64,000 bases of DNA. It comes from Deltaproteobacteria bacterium (lineage in GTDB: Bacteria > Bdellovibrionota_C > UBA2361 > SZUA-149 > JAITKM01). Within the stretch, counting starts at the first letter, position 1, and each line of letters starts with the position of its first letter. The notes under the pieces are model-generated. The model was not told the DNA's origin. It searched no databases and saw only the letters and a program-made list of their open reading frames with translations. The stretch is from NCBI GenBank assembly GCA_031278395.1, contig JAITKM010000018.1, forward strand, positions 1 through 64,000, in the 5' to 3' direction. Shown piece by piece: positions 37,648 to 48,407 of this stretch. Made by a program: the position numbers and the translations under genes.

Positions 37648-37676
37648 TAAATAGATAACTTTTGCTAATAAAACAA

Positions 37677-37747
37677 AGCTATACATATACAGAATTTTCT
37701 TGTTGGTTTTTATAGCCAAGGAGTGTTTTTGTATATGTGGCTTTTTT
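37677..37747 (+). terminator. Attenuator-like terminator between rplL and rpoB
   Basis: AGC plus ACATATACA on the left arm (37677-37691) pairs with TGTATATGT and GCT on the right (37730-37742), running straight into seven T. The arms enclose 38 nt. A partial terminator at exactly this place lowers rpoBC relative to ribosomal protein expression in E. coli, so the same role is inferred. Confidence 0.65.
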
Positions 37748-37935
37748 TGCGTTTGTGGTTTGATAGTTGGCGTTGTTGCGTAAAAGATAAATGTTCTACG
37801 CCCTGAATTTTGTGGAGTTTTAACTTTTTATGCGCCGCGTCGTGGTGGTTAATAGTTTTTCTGACAATACAAAATTAAAATAGCAACCTGACAAAAATTA
37901 TCTGTTGGGTTGTCAAATACATAAGGGCTTCATAG

Positions 37936-40900
37936 ATGGGAAGTAATATAACTAAACGTTTAAGAGTGCGTCATGATTATTCAAGATTTGAAAAAATTCA
38001 TGAAGTGCCAAATCTGATAAAAACTCAATGTCGTTCATACCAACAATTATTACAAAAGGATGTCGCACCAGAAGCGCGTGAAAATGTTGGTCTACAGGCA
38101 ATCTTTAAGTCAGTGTTTCCAATCCATGATTATAACGGAGTGGCTTCTCTTGAATTTGTTTCATATGAAATCGGAGAAACCAAGTATACCGAAATAGAAT
38201 GTCGCGAACGCGGTATGACTTGGTCTTCACCAATCAAAGTTACAGTTCAACTCGTGCTTTGGGATACCATGGCTGAAGGAAGTAAACAAATTCGGGATAT
38301 TAAAGAACAAGAAATTTATTTTGGCGAAATCCCGCTCATGACTCGTTTTGGAACTTTCATTATCAACGGCACAGAACGTGTTATCGTGAGTCAATTGCAC
38401 CGCTCGCCGGGCGTGTTCTTTGATCATGATAAAGGTAAAAGTCACGCCTCTGGCAAATTATTGTTTAGCGCTAGAGTAATTCCATATCGCGGTTCATGGT
38501 TAGACTTTGAATTTGATGTCAAAGATATTTTACATGTGCGCATTGATCGTCGTCGCAAACAACCTGCTACTTTATTACTTCGGGCTTTGGGTATGAGTAG
38601 CGAGGAAATTCTACTTAAATTTTATAAAACCGATAATTACACCATAGACGATAAAAAAATCGTTAAAGAGTTTAAACCAAATCAGGTCGAAGGACAGAGA
38701 GTCTTTACTGATATTTTGGGCAGAGATAAAAAGGTTATTGCTAAAACCGGACAGAAGTTTAACCGTGCGGTTGTTAGAAAACTAACCGAAGCTGGAATTT
38801 CAACAATCGAAATTGACCCTAAAACAGTTAGTAATTTAGTCGCAGCTAAAACTATCTTAGTGGCTAAAGAAGATATTCATAATCCTAATAACAATCGGAC
38901 CTTAGTTAAATCTGGAACTATTTTAATCGGCTGGGACGAAATCAGTAAGGTCTTTCCAGCTAGTTTTAAGGGAGCTGACGAGTTAGTTTTAAAAGAGTTG
39001 TTTGCCAAATTTGAAATTGTGCTCGCTGCAGGTGAGCAATTTTTAGAAGATGTTTATGATACTAAAGGCAGACTTAAACAAACCGGCACAATTGCACGAC
39101 TTAAAGATTTAGGGATTCAAAACTTTGAAGTTCTTTACACCAGAGATAATCATATTGGTGAAGCTTTATTAAAAACTCTACACAGCGACGGCTTAGAACC
39201 AGAAAAAGACGACTTACTTTCACATTATTTAAATACCCCAAGTAATAATGCCTTGCTGGAGATTTATCGTCGTTTACGCCCTGGTGAGCCTCCAAGACTT
39301 GAAATCGCTACCACAAATTTTAATAATTTGTTCTTTAACCCAGAACGCTATGACTTATCTGCTGTCGGACGTTTAAAGTTAAATTATAAATTACATAATG
39401 CCGACCGCTTTAGCTTAAATAAAAAAGTTGGTAAGAAAAAAGATTTAGTTTCTGGTTCAGAGTTCACCGAAGGCGGAGTGCTGACAAAAGAAGATATTAT
39501 TGAAACTGTCCGCTATTTGCTAGAGTTAAGATCTTCAAGTGATCCAGTCAAATATTCTATTGATGATATTGACCATTTAGGCAATCGCCGGGTGCGTTCA
39601 GTTGGCGAACTAGTTGAAAATCAATATCGTATTGGTTTAGTGCGCATGGAGCGCGCAGTTAAAGAAAGGATGAGTATTCAAGATATTGAAACTTTGATGC
39701 CGCAGGAATTGATTAACTATAAACCAGTGTCAGCAGCTTTAAAGGAATTTTTTGGTTCATCTCAACTTAGCCAATTTATGGATCAAACCAATCCACTGAG
39801 CGAGATAACCCATAAGCGCCGCCTGAGCGCTTTAGGACCCGGAGGTTTAACTAGAGAACGAGCTGGTTTTGAAGTGCGCGATGTGCATCCAACTCACTAT
39901 GGACGCGTTTGTCCAATTGAAACTCCTGAAGGTCCAAATATTGGATTAATTTCGTCTTTAGCAACATATGCTAGAGTTAATGGATATGGATTTGTTGAGT
40001 CTCCTTATCGGGTTGTGGTCAAAGGTAAAGTGACCGATAAAATCGTGTATCTAACAGCTATGGAAGAGTCCCATGAAGTTATTGCCCATGCTACGGCTTT
40101 TGACAAAGATGGTATGTTGCAGGGGGAGATGATTGTGGCTCGTAAAAATAGTGAATCAACTTTTGTTACCAAAGACGAAGTAACAATGATGGATGTTAGT
40201 CCAAATCAATTAGTTTCGGTCGCTGCTTCTTTAATTCCATTCCTTGAAAATGATGACGCTAACCGAGCTTTGATGGGATCAAACATGCAACGTCAAGCCG
40301 TGCCTTTATTAAAGCCAGCTGCGCCGCTAGTTGGAACTGGTATTGAAAGAATTGTTGCTAAGGATTCTGGTGCCGCAGTAGTTGCCGAGCGTGGAGGTGT
40401 GGTTGAGTCTGTAGATGCAACACGAATTGTTATTAAAGCCGATGAGTTAAAATTGAATCTTTTAGATACTGGGGTTGATATTTATCGTTTGGCTAAATAC
40501 CAGCGTTCAAATCAAAACAGTTGCATTAACCAACGTCCAATTGTTGAAGCTGGAGATGTTGTGCAAGCTGGAGAAATTATTGCCGACGGACCTTCAACTG
40601 ATACTGGCGAGTTAGCTTTGGGGCAAAATATCTTAGTGGCTTTCACTCCTTGGGGCGGATACAATTATGAAGATTCAATTTTAATCAGTGAACGCTTGGT
40701 TCAAGACGATGTTTTTACTTCAGTGCATATTGAAGAATTTGAATGTGTTGCCCGCGATACCAAACTAGGTAACGAAGAAATTACTAAAGATATTCCAAAT
40801 GTTGGCGAAGAGTCGCTAACTCATTTGGATGAGTCGGGAATTATTCGGATTGGAGCTAAAGTCAAAGAAGGTGATATTTTAGTTGGTAAAATTACCCCAA

Positions 40901-42492
40901 AAACTGAAACCCAACTTGCGCCAGAAGAAAAACTTTTAAGGGCTATTTTTGGAGAAAAAGCTAGCGAAGTGCGGGATACTAGCTTACGTTTGCCAACTGG
41001 TGTTGAAGGCACCGTGATTGGCGCGCATGTCTTTTCGCGTAAAGGTACTTCAAAAGATGAGCGAATGTTATCAATTGAAGAGCAAGAAATTGCTAACCTA
41101 GAACAAGAACAACGTTATGAAATTCGGGTCTTGCGTGAGGCTGCTATTAAACAGTTGTTCTCACTTTTAGGTGGTAAGAAGACAACAGCTAAACTAGTTG
41201 ATGAAGATCGCAAACAGTTAATCGCTAAAGATGTAGCAATAACTAAAGACCTCTTAGAGGCAATACCATTTGAGTATTTAAGAGATATTCAAATAGGTAA
41301 TGTGAAAATTGAGGAAGAAGTTAATCATATTGTAGTTGGCACGGGGCAGCTCATTAACAACAAACGAACTGCAATTTCGGAAAGAATTAAACGTTTAAAG
41401 AACGGCGATGATTTGCCACCAGGTGTAATTAAACTGGTAAAAATTTCTGTGGCTGTTAAAAGACGTTTGTCGGTTGGGGATAAGATGGCAGGGCGGCATG
41501 GAAATAAGGGTGTGCTTTCCAGGGTTTTACCAGTTGAAGATATGCCGTATCTCCCAGATGGAACGCCAATTGATATGGTGCTAAATCCACTTGGCGTGCC
41601 TTCACGTATGAATGTCGGGCAAATTTTAGAGACGCACTTAGGGTGGGCTTGTCGGGAAATTGGTCGAAAGTTAAGAGAGATTATTGAATCTGTAACTGAA
41701 GATCCAGGCATTAAAATTGAGAAGACTTTAAAAGGCAAAGAAAATTCTCCAGAAGTTAAAAAAGCGGCTAAAGCGGCTAAGGAATATTTAAATAATTCTT
41801 TGTGCGATCCGAAGAGCGCTAAACAAATTGCTGAAATGAATGATCTTGAAATTTTGGCTTTTACACAAAAACAAATGAATGGTGTATTGGTAGCAGCACC
41901 AGTTTTTGAAGGTCCAAAAGAGGAAGAAATTCGGCGTTTAATTGCTCTAGCTGGTTTGCCTCTGAGTTGTCAGACTAGGTTATTTGATGGGCGCACAGGC
42001 GAGGCTTTTGCTGAGCCGGTAACTGTTGGCGTAATGTATATGTTAAAACTGCATCACTTAGTCGATGAAAAGATTCACGCTCGTTCGACTGGAACATATT
42101 CGTTAGTAACTCAACAACCACTAGGTGGTAAGGCTCAATTTGGTGGTCAGAGGCTTGGTGAAATGGAGGTCTGGGCCTTAGAGGCATATGGCGCGGCTTT
42201 TGCACTGCAGGAATTTTTAACAGTTAAGTCGGATGATATTACTGGTAGAAATGAGGCGTATAAAGCTATTGTCAGCGGTGAACATATTTTAAAACCAGGC
42301 TTACCTGAATCATTTAACGTAATGTGTAAGGAGTTAATGTCCTTAGGGTTAAATGTTGAGCTGATTGAAAAAGAATCACCAGATGGTCCAGATATTGTCG
42401 TTGATGGTAGTTTTTACAAACGACATAGCAAGCTACCGGAGTTACCAATCTTAGCGACATCTAAGATGGCAAAGGAAGCGCAAAATATTTAG
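37936..42492 (+). CDS. rpoB: DNA-directed RNA polymerase subunit beta
   Basis: Catalytic beta subunit, 1518 residues, longer than E. coli RpoB (1342). Core motifs are present: the rifampicin pocket [30 protein letters not shown] (about 605), [13 protein letters not shown] in the active site, and the C-terminal [18 protein letters not shown]. The extra length lies mainly in the region of about 230-430, which holds two TGxxxxxxxxxxLxxxGIxxxEV-like units. Followed by rpoC after 36 nt. Start ATG at 37936 has only a weak AAGGG upstream. Confidence 0.98.
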   Translation: MGSNITKRLRVRHDYSRFEKIHEVPNLIKTQCRSYQQLLQKDVAPEARENVGLQAIFKSVFPIHDYNGVASLEFVSYEIGETKYTEIECRERGMTWSSPIKVTVQLVLWDTMAEGSKQIRDIKEQEIYFGEIPLMTRFGTFIINGTERVIVSQLHRSPGVFFDHDKGKSHASGKLLFSARVIPYRGSWLDFEFDVKDILHVRIDRRRKQPATLLLRALGMSSEEILLKFYKTDNYTIDDKKIVKEFKPNQVEGQRVFTDILGRDKKVIAKTGQKFNRAVVRKLTEAGISTIEIDPKTVSNLVAAKTILVAKEDIHNPNNNRTLVKSGTILIGWDEISKVFPASFKGADELVLKELFAKFEIVLAAGEQFLEDVYDTKGRLKQTGTIARLKDLGIQNFEVLYTRDNHIGEALLKTLHSDGLEPEKDDLLSHYLNTPSNNALLEIYRRLRPGEPPRLEIATTNFNNLFFNPERYDLSAVGRLKLNYKLHNADRFSLNKKVGKKKDLVSGSEFTEGGVLTKEDIIETVRYLLELRSSSDPVKYSIDDIDHLGNRRVRSVGELVENQYRIGLVRMERAVKERMSIQDIETLMPQELINYKPVSAALKEFFGSSQLSQFMDQTNPLSEITHKRRLSALGPGGLTRERAGFEVRDVHPTHYGRVCPIETPEGPNIGLISSLATYARVNGYGFVESPYRVVVKGKVTDKIVYLTAMEESHEVIAHATAFDKDGMLQGEMIVARKNSESTFVTKDEVTMMDVSPNQLVSVAASLIPFLENDDANRALMGSNMQRQAVPLLKPAAPLVGTGIERIVAKDSGAAVVAERGGVVESVDATRIVIKADELKLNLLDTGVDIYRLAKYQRSNQNSCINQRPIVEAGDVVQAGEIIADGPSTDTGELALGQNILVAFTPWGGYNYEDSILISERLVQDDVFTSVHIEEFECVARDTKLGNEEITKDIPNVGEESLTHLDESGIIRIGAKVKEGDILVGKITPKTETQLAPEEKLLRAIFGEKASEVRDTSLRLPTGVEGTVIGAHVFSRKGTSKDERMLSIEEQEIANLEQEQRYEIRVLREAAIKQLFSLLGGKKTTAKLVDEDRKQLIAKDVAITKDLLEAIPFEYLRDIQIGNVKIEEEVNHIVVGTGQLINNKRTAISERIKRLKNGDDLPPGVIKLVKISVAVKRRLSVGDKMAGRHGNKGVLSRVLPVEDMPYLPDGTPIDMVLNPLGVPSRMNVGQILETHLGWACREIGRKLREIIESVTEDPGIKIEKTLKGKENSPEVKKAAKAAKEYLNNSLCDPKSAKQIAEMNDLEILAFTQKQMNGVLVAAPVFEGPKEEEIRRLIALAGLPLSCQTRLFDGRTGEAFAEPVTVGVMYMLKLHHLVDEKIHARSTGTYSLVTQQPLGGKAQFGGQRLGEMEVWALEAYGAAFALQEFLTVKSDDITGRNEAYKAIVSGEHILKPGLPESFNVMCKELMSLGLNVELIEKESPDGPDIVVDGSFYKRHSKLPELPILATSKMAKEAQNI

Positions 42493-42528
42493 CTTTTTTA
42501 TTTTTTTTATTATTTAGAGGGGTCTTAA

Positions 42529-45500
42529 ATGAGTGAAATTTCTTTTAATGCTAACAGCTTGAGTATACATGATAAACCGAATGACCCGGCTTTAATTACA
42601 GCTATGCGCGTGTCAATTTCTAGTCCAGAGCAAATTAAGTCTTGGTCTTTTGGACAAGTAAAAAAGCACGAAACAATCAATTACCGAACATTCAAGCCGG
42701 AACGAGATGGATTATTTTGCGGTAAGATTTTCGGACCTGTTAAAAATTATGAATGTGTTTGTGGCAAGTATAAAAGAAAGAGACACGAAGGCGTAGTTTG
42801 CGAAAAATGTGGCGTGGAAGTTACTGTTTCTGATGTGCGTCGTGAACGTATGGGGCATATCGAGCTAGCAACGCCAGTCGCGCATATCTGGTTTTTAAAA
42901 AGCTTACCCAGCCGTATTGGTAATATGTTGGATTTGTCTTTGCGGGATTTGGAGAAAGTTTTGTATTTCGAAAGCTATATTATAACTGATCCAGGCAAGA
43001 CAGATTTAGAAGAAAGACAACTACTGACAGATAAGGAATATCGTGAAGCCTTAACGACTTACGGCACTGCTTTTAAAGCTGCGATGGGTGCAGAAGCTAT
43101 TAAAGAACTACTTGCCAAAATTGATGTTAAGGTTTTGGCTAACCAGTTACTTAAAGATTTACAAACTACAAGTAGCGATGCCAAAAGAAAAAAAATCTCT
43201 AAACGTTTAAAAGTTGTTTATGCAATGTTGGATTCTGGTAATCGTCCTGAGTGGATGATTCTAGATGTGATACCAGTTTTGCCGCCAGACTTGAGACCGC
43301 TCGTGCCTCTAGACGTAGGTCGTATGGCGTCTAGTGATTTGAACGATTTGTATCGTAGGGTTTTAAATCGTAATAATCGTTTAAAAAGACTTTTAGATAT
43401 TAGCGCTCCTGATATTATTATTCGTAACGAAAAAAGAATGTTACAGGAAGCTGTAGATGCGCTTTTTGATAATGGTCGAAGGGGACGTATTATTCAAGGA
43501 GCTAATAAGCGACCGCTTAAGTCTTTAAGCGATATGTTAAAAGGTAAGACCGGGCGTTTTAGACAAAATTTATTAGGTAAACGTGTAGACTATTCAGGAC
43601 GTTCTGTAATTACAGTTGGTCCAGATTTAAGACTGCATCAATGCGGTCTACCAAAGCAGATGGCTTTGGAATTATTTAAGCCTTTCATCTATAACCGACT
43701 TATCGATAAAGGCTTTACTCCAACAGTGAAGGGGGCAAAAAAAATGGTTGACAGCGAGAGCGCTCCAGTTTGGGACGCTTTAGCTGAAGTCGTTTTAGAA
43801 CATCCAGTTATGCTAAACCGTGCGCCAACCCTGCATAGGCTCGGTATTCAAGCCTTTGAACCAGTTCTAATTGAAGGTAAAGCTTTGCGCCTGCATCCTT
43901 TAGTTTGCGCAGCATTTAACGCAGACTTTGATGGTGACCAAATGGCGGTGCATGTTCCGCTTTCAATTGAATCGCAAGTTGAAGCTCGTGTCTTGATGAT
44001 GTCAACTAATAACATTTTAAGTCCAGCTAGTGGTAAGCCAATTATTAATCCTTCTCAGGATATGGTTTTAGGGTTGTATTACATGACGCGTGAAAGACCA
44101 TTTGCTAAAGGTGAAGGCAAGGTATTTTCAAATCGTCGTGAAGTTATGTTGGCGGTTGAGGAGCAAAAGATTGACTTACAAGCCAAAATTAAAGTTCGAA
44201 TTGCTGGAAAATTATGGAATACCACACCGGGTCGAGTAATTCTTTATGATATTTTCCCAAGAGATTTAAACTTTGAGTATGCTAATAAAGTTTTTACTAA
44301 AAAGGAAATTTCTAAGTTAATCGATATTTGCTTTAGGGAGTTTGGTAACAAAGCAACCGTGCTGTTGGCTGACCGTTTGAAAGATACTGGTTATATGTTC
44401 GCTACTCGTGCTGGTATTTCAATTGCGATGGTCAATATGGTTATTCCAGAATCCAAGACAGTTTTATTAAAAGAAGCTGAAGATCGAATTGCATCTGTCG
44501 AAGGGCAGTATCAGGAGGGATTAATTACTGCCGGCGAGCGCTACAATAAAGTAGTTGATATTTGGGCGGATAGTATGGAACGTGTTGCCAAAGATATGAT
44601 GGTTGGTATTTCAACTCAAGTTTTTAAAGGGCAAAACGGCGAAAAAGTTACAGGTGCTAGCTTTAATTCAATCTTTATGATGGCTGATTCAGGAGCGCGA
44701 GGTTCAAGTCAGCAAATTAGGCAGTTAGCTGGAATGCGTGGTTTGATGGCACGCCCAGATGGTTCAATTATTGAAACGCCAATTAAAGCTAACTTTCGCG
44801 AAGGCTTGACAGTGGCTGAATACTTTATCTCTACGCATGGCGCTAGAAAAGGTTTAGCCGATACAGCCTTGAAGACAGCTAGTTCAGGACACTTAACGCG
44901 TCGTTTAGTTGATGTGGCTCAAGATTGCGTTATAACAGGTTATGACTGCTGCACGCTAAATGGTGTGGAGATTACCGCCTTAATTGAAGGCGGAGAAGAA
45001 ATTGAGTCTTTGCAAGATCGTATTTTAGGACGCGTATCTTTAGATGATATTTTAGATCCAATTAGCAAAGAAGTGTTAGTTAAGGCTAACGCTGAAATTA
45101 CGGAAGAACTTGCTAAAAAAATTGTTGACGCGGGTATTGATTCGGTCATGACCCGCTCGGTTTTAACTTGTGAAATGCGACATGGAGTTTGCGCTTTATG
45201 TTATGGGCGTGATTTGGCTCGCGGGCATTTAGTGAGTATCGGCGAAGCGGTTGGAGTTATTGCAGCTCAATCTATTGGGGAGCCGGGAACGCAGTTGACG
45301 ATGAGAACTTTTCATGTTGGTGGAACTGCAACAGGTAAAGCAGAGCAAACTAATTTGCTAGCTCGTTATGCTGGAACACTCCAATATATCGAAGCTAACT
45401 TAGTTAAATCGCCACGCGGCTGGGTAGTCATGGGACGTAAAGCCGAGGTTGTGGTAGTCGACCAAAAAGACGGACGCGAGCGTGAACGTCATGCCTTGGT

Positions 45501-46728
45501 TTATGGCGCTGTAGTGAAAGTTACTAATGGCGCCCTAGTCAAGGCAGGGGATTTGATAGCTGAATGGGATCCGTTCTCTATTCCTCTATTAACTGAACAC
45601 GGTGGTCGTGTTCAGTGGAACGATATTAATGAGCAGACTGTTGAAGAGAAAACTGACGAACGAACTGGATTTGTCGTAAGACAAATTAAGGAAGTGAGCG
45701 AAAGGGGTTCGGATTTGCGTCCATCGATTATTATTAAATCTAAAGGGCGTGAAGATTCAGTGTTCTTTTTACCAGTGGGGATTAAGGTTGTAGTTGATAA
45801 CGGAACAGAAGTCTTTCCAGGCGATATCTTAGCTAAGCGTGAACGTGAAACTACTAAGACTAAAGATATTACGGGTGGGTTACCGCGGGTAGCTGAATTG
45901 TTTGAAGCTCGTAAACCAAAAAATCCAGCTGATATTAGTGATATTGATGGAATTATTAGTTTCGGTGAAGATTCGCGTGGTAAGCGGCGAGTAATTGTTA
46001 CGCCAGAAGTTGGTGAAACGGCTGAATACTTAATTTCTAAGAATAAGCATTTGCTGGTGCATGAAGGGGATAAGATTCGAGCCGGTGAGCCAATAACCAG
46101 CGGCGCTGAAAACCCACACGACATTTTAAAAATTCAAGGCTTGCATGCGCTAGTTAGGTATTTGGTCAATGAAGTTCAGGAAGTTTATAAACTGCAAGGC
46201 GTGCGAATTGATGATAAGCATATTGAAGTTATTGTGCGACAAATGTTGGGCAAAGTTCAGATTGTTGAATCCGGCAAAACTCGCTTTTTAGCTGGAGAAA
46301 CAGTTGATAGATTTACCTTTAATACAGAGAATGAGCGGGTATTAAAAGCTGGTTTAGAGCCGGCTACATATGAACCTGTGCTTTTAGGAATTACTAAAGC
46401 TGCGTTGACAAATGAAAGTTTTATTTCTGCCGCTAGTTTCCAAGAAACAACTAAAGTGCTGACTGACGCCGCAATTGGCGCTAAGACTGATTATTTGCGT
46501 GGTTTAAAAGAAAACGTTATTATGGGGCGTTTAATTCCAGCAGGCACTGGTTTTATTAAACGCGCTAGACCAAATACTGCGGTTGAGGTTGAAGGACAGA
46601 TTGATGAACCAGTACAACAACCCAACCAAGCGTCAAAGATTAGTTTAGCTTCTGCCGTAAAGCAGAATGTTGTAGTCAACGAATCTCCAGACGCCTTAAC
46701 TAAAGCGTTACAGTCTTTAGGCTTGTAA
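42529..46728 (+). CDS. rpoC: DNA-directed RNA polymerase subunit beta'
   Basis: Largest polymerase subunit, 1399 residues, close to proteobacterial length (1407 in E. coli). The N-terminal zinc site ([19 protein letters not shown], about 75-93) and the catalytic Mg motif [12 protein letters not shown] (about 463-474) are intact. The second zinc region is visible as [19 protein letters not shown]. The C-terminal tail past about 1370 is Gln/Ala/Ser-rich. AGAGGGG precedes the start by about 7 nt. Confidence 0.98.
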   Translation: MSEISFNANSLSIHDKPNDPALITAMRVSISSPEQIKSWSFGQVKKHETINYRTFKPERDGLFCGKIFGPVKNYECVCGKYKRKRHEGVVCEKCGVEVTVSDVRRERMGHIELATPVAHIWFLKSLPSRIGNMLDLSLRDLEKVLYFESYIITDPGKTDLEERQLLTDKEYREALTTYGTAFKAAMGAEAIKELLAKIDVKVLANQLLKDLQTTSSDAKRKKISKRLKVVYAMLDSGNRPEWMILDVIPVLPPDLRPLVPLDVGRMASSDLNDLYRRVLNRNNRLKRLLDISAPDIIIRNEKRMLQEAVDALFDNGRRGRIIQGANKRPLKSLSDMLKGKTGRFRQNLLGKRVDYSGRSVITVGPDLRLHQCGLPKQMALELFKPFIYNRLIDKGFTPTVKGAKKMVDSESAPVWDALAEVVLEHPVMLNRAPTLHRLGIQAFEPVLIEGKALRLHPLVCAAFNADFDGDQMAVHVPLSIESQVEARVLMMSTNNILSPASGKPIINPSQDMVLGLYYMTRERPFAKGEGKVFSNRREVMLAVEEQKIDLQAKIKVRIAGKLWNTTPGRVILYDIFPRDLNFEYANKVFTKKEISKLIDICFREFGNKATVLLADRLKDTGYMFATRAGISIAMVNMVIPESKTVLLKEAEDRIASVEGQYQEGLITAGERYNKVVDIWADSMERVAKDMMVGISTQVFKGQNGEKVTGASFNSIFMMADSGARGSSQQIRQLAGMRGLMARPDGSIIETPIKANFREGLTVAEYFISTHGARKGLADTALKTASSGHLTRRLVDVAQDCVITGYDCCTLNGVEITALIEGGEEIESLQDRILGRVSLDDILDPISKEVLVKANAEITEELAKKIVDAGIDSVMTRSVLTCEMRHGVCALCYGRDLARGHLVSIGEAVGVIAAQSIGEPGTQLTMRTFHVGGTATGKAEQTNLLARYAGTLQYIEANLVKSPRGWVVMGRKAEVVVVDQKDGRERERHALVYGAVVKVTNGALVKAGDLIAEWDPFSIPLLTEHGGRVQWNDINEQTVEEKTDERTGFVVRQIKEVSERGSDLRPSIIIKSKGREDSVFFLPVGIKVVVDNGTEVFPGDILAKRERETTKTKDITGGLPRVAELFEARKPKNPADISDIDGIISFGEDSRGKRRVIVTPEVGETAEYLISKNKHLLVHEGDKIRAGEPITSGAENPHDILKIQGLHALVRYLVNEVQEVYKLQGVRIDDKHIEVIVRQMLGKVQIVESGKTRFLAGETVDRFTFNTENERVLKAGLEPATYEPVLLGITKAALTNESFISAASFQETTKVLTDAAIGAKTDYLRGLKENVIMGRLIPAGTGFIKRARPNTAVEVEGQIDEPVQQPNQASKISLASAVKQNVVVNESPDALTKALQSLGL

Positions 46729-46740
46729 TTAAAACTCTAT

Positions 46741-47178
46741 ATGTTGACAGTTAAGGTTAACAATAAATCTAAGCATCCTTTGCCGCAGCACGAGACGGAG
46801 CATGCGGCAGGAGCAGATCTGCGAGCAAATCTTAAGCAACCAATTACCCTAAAGCCGTTAGAGCGTTATGCTGTCCCGACTGGCTTATTTCTTGAAATTC
46901 CTGTTGGTTATGAAGCGCAAATTCGTCCACGTAGTGGGTTAGCTTACAAAAAAGGTTTAACTATACTGAATGCGCCCGGAACTATTGATGCTGACTATCG
47001 TGGAGAAGTTCATGTTTTGTTGATTAATTTATCTCAAGTGGAGGTTGTGATTGAGGATGGCGAGCGCATTGCTCAGATGGTTATTGCCCAACATGAACGT
47101 GTGCAGTTTGGAGAGGTGGACAAGCTTAGTGATACATTGCGTGGCAGTGGTGGTTTTGGCTCAACAGGTAGCCTGTAA
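46741..47178 (+). CDS. dut: Deoxyuridine 5'-triphosphate nucleotidohydrolase
   Basis: dUTPase hydrolyses dUTP to dUMP, preventing uracil in DNA and feeding dTMP synthesis. All five motifs can be read in 145 residues: [32 protein letters not shown] and the C-terminal [10 protein letters not shown] that closes over the active site. It begins 12 nt after rpoC, an unusual place, and probably shares its transcript. Confidence 0.97.
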   Translation: MLTVKVNNKSKHPLPQHETEHAAGADLRANLKQPITLKPLERYAVPTGLFLEIPVGYEAQIRPRSGLAYKKGLTILNAPGTIDADYRGEVHVLLINLSQVEVVIEDGERIAQMVIAQHERVQFGEVDKLSDTLRGSGGFGSTGSL

Positions 47179-47185
47179 AGAAATT

Positions 47186-48319
47186 ATGAATAATATTCTG
47201 AAAATAATATGTAGGTTGCTAACTTATTTAGCGATTCTTCATGTAATGATCTTCTTATTACTTAGTAAGGATGATATACCTCTTGGTATTATTACGTCCT
47301 TTCTGATGATACTATTGCTTCTGGTAATTGTTTTTTATATTTCTAATAAATCTAAAATATATATCAGGCGGCAGATTTTTCTACGTGCAGCTTTTGGTAT
47401 TTTTGCCAAATTAGCAATGGTGGATGGTCAGTTGACTAAATTGGAAGTGCAGGTTGTGGAGCGTATTGCTGATCAGAATCTTAAATTAAACGAAAAAGAA
47501 CGGGCAGAGATGATTAAGTTGTTTAATGAAACTATTGCCACGGAACCAGAAGATTTTAATAGGTTATATCCGCGGAACCAAGCGCCTAAATCTATTTCAG
47601 AGCATTTGCGGTGTTTTACTAAAACGTTTGATATTTATGGGGCGGATAAGGGGATGTGTGTTTTATTTTTGAGGTTAATTTTTATGTTGGCAAGTGCGGA
47701 TAAGATTTTGCATCCGCAGGAGGAGTTTATTTTAAAAAATGTAGCAGTTATTTTAGGCATTTTGCCAAGTCATTATAATATGTTGTTTAATGAGTATTTT
47801 GTTCGGCAGACGACAGATAGCTTTGGAGAAAAAATGAATCAAGGTTATGGTTATACAGGTTTTAGTAGTCGTGAAGAGTTTAAAAAGACCGATTTTAATC
47901 AAAGAAGTTGGGAAGCCGAGCAAAATCAACAGCATGAATGGATGAATGAAGATTGGTTTAAGAGTAAGTGGGGGAGTGCTAGTTCGCAATGGAAATCTAG
48001 CAGAAGAAGAGGGCAACAACAATTTGATCAGCAGGCTAACTCGCAAGATTGGTTTAAGAAGCAGTCGCAGTGGCAAACTGAGAATAAAAGATATTATCAA
48101 ACTGACCCCTTAAAGAAATATTATGATCTTTTAGGTTGCCCAGTAGGCTGTAGTGAAGCAGAGTTAAAAAAAGTCTATCGTAAACAAGCCTTAGAGAATC
48201 ATCCTGATCGTCTGTTAAGCCGTGGCTTGCCTAAACAAACCATGAAACTCGCCAATGACCGCTTTTTAGCTATCAAGCACGCATATGAAGAAATCTGTAA
48301 CAAACGCGGGATAAAGTGA
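47186..48319 (+). CDS. djlA: DjlA-like membrane co-chaperone (TerB plus J domain)
   Basis: The track ORF starts inside dut, but the real start is the ATG at 47186 (MNNILKIICRLLTYLAILH), 7 nt after the dut stop. About 377 residues: two short membrane segments (about 5-50), a TerB-like helical domain (about 55-195), a Gln/Trp/Ser-rich linker (about 210-305), and a C-terminal J domain with intact HPD (YYDLLGCPVGCSEAELKKVY, ENHPDRL). This is the DjlA plan, so it should stimulate DnaK at the inner membrane. Confidence 0.85.
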   Translation: MNNILKIICRLLTYLAILHVMIFLLLSKDDIPLGIITSFLMILLLLVIVFYISNKSKIYIRRQIFLRAAFGIFAKLAMVDGQLTKLEVQVVERIADQNLKLNEKERAEMIKLFNETIATEPEDFNRLYPRNQAPKSISEHLRCFTKTFDIYGADKGMCVLFLRLIFMLASADKILHPQEEFILKNVAVILGILPSHYNMLFNEYFVRQTTDSFGEKMNQGYGYTGFSSREEFKKTDFNQRSWEAEQNQQHEWMNEDWFKSKWGSASSQWKSSRRRGQQQFDQQANSQDWFKKQSQWQTENKRYYQTDPLKKYYDLLGCPVGCSEAELKKVYRKQALENHPDRLLSRGLPKQTMKLANDRFLAIKHAYEEICNKRGIK

Positions 48320-48343
48320 TCCCTATTCCGATTTTCGAAAAGA

Positions 48344-48407
48344 AACATTGGATGAACAATGTTCCCTTATATATTATCGAAGATAATTTTTAACTAAAAG
48401 TTAAAAA
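48344..48407. terminator. Terminator region between convergent genes
   Basis: Two hairpins: AACATTG-gatgaa-CAATGTT (48344-48363), then TTTTTAACT/AGTTAAAAA (48387-48407). The second is T-rich on both strands and overlaps the stop codon of the minus-strand gene, so it can serve the DjlA-like gene and the DUF4105 gene. Confidence 0.55.

Noticed and set aside
45612-46124. 170-aa minus-strand ORF inside rpoC
   Set aside because: Antisense shadow of rpoC; no start signal or family match.
47051-47185. Extension of the DjlA-like ORF into dut
   Set aside because: This part is an out-of-frame reading of dut; the ATG at 47186 gives a normal DjlA-like N-terminus with a membrane segment.
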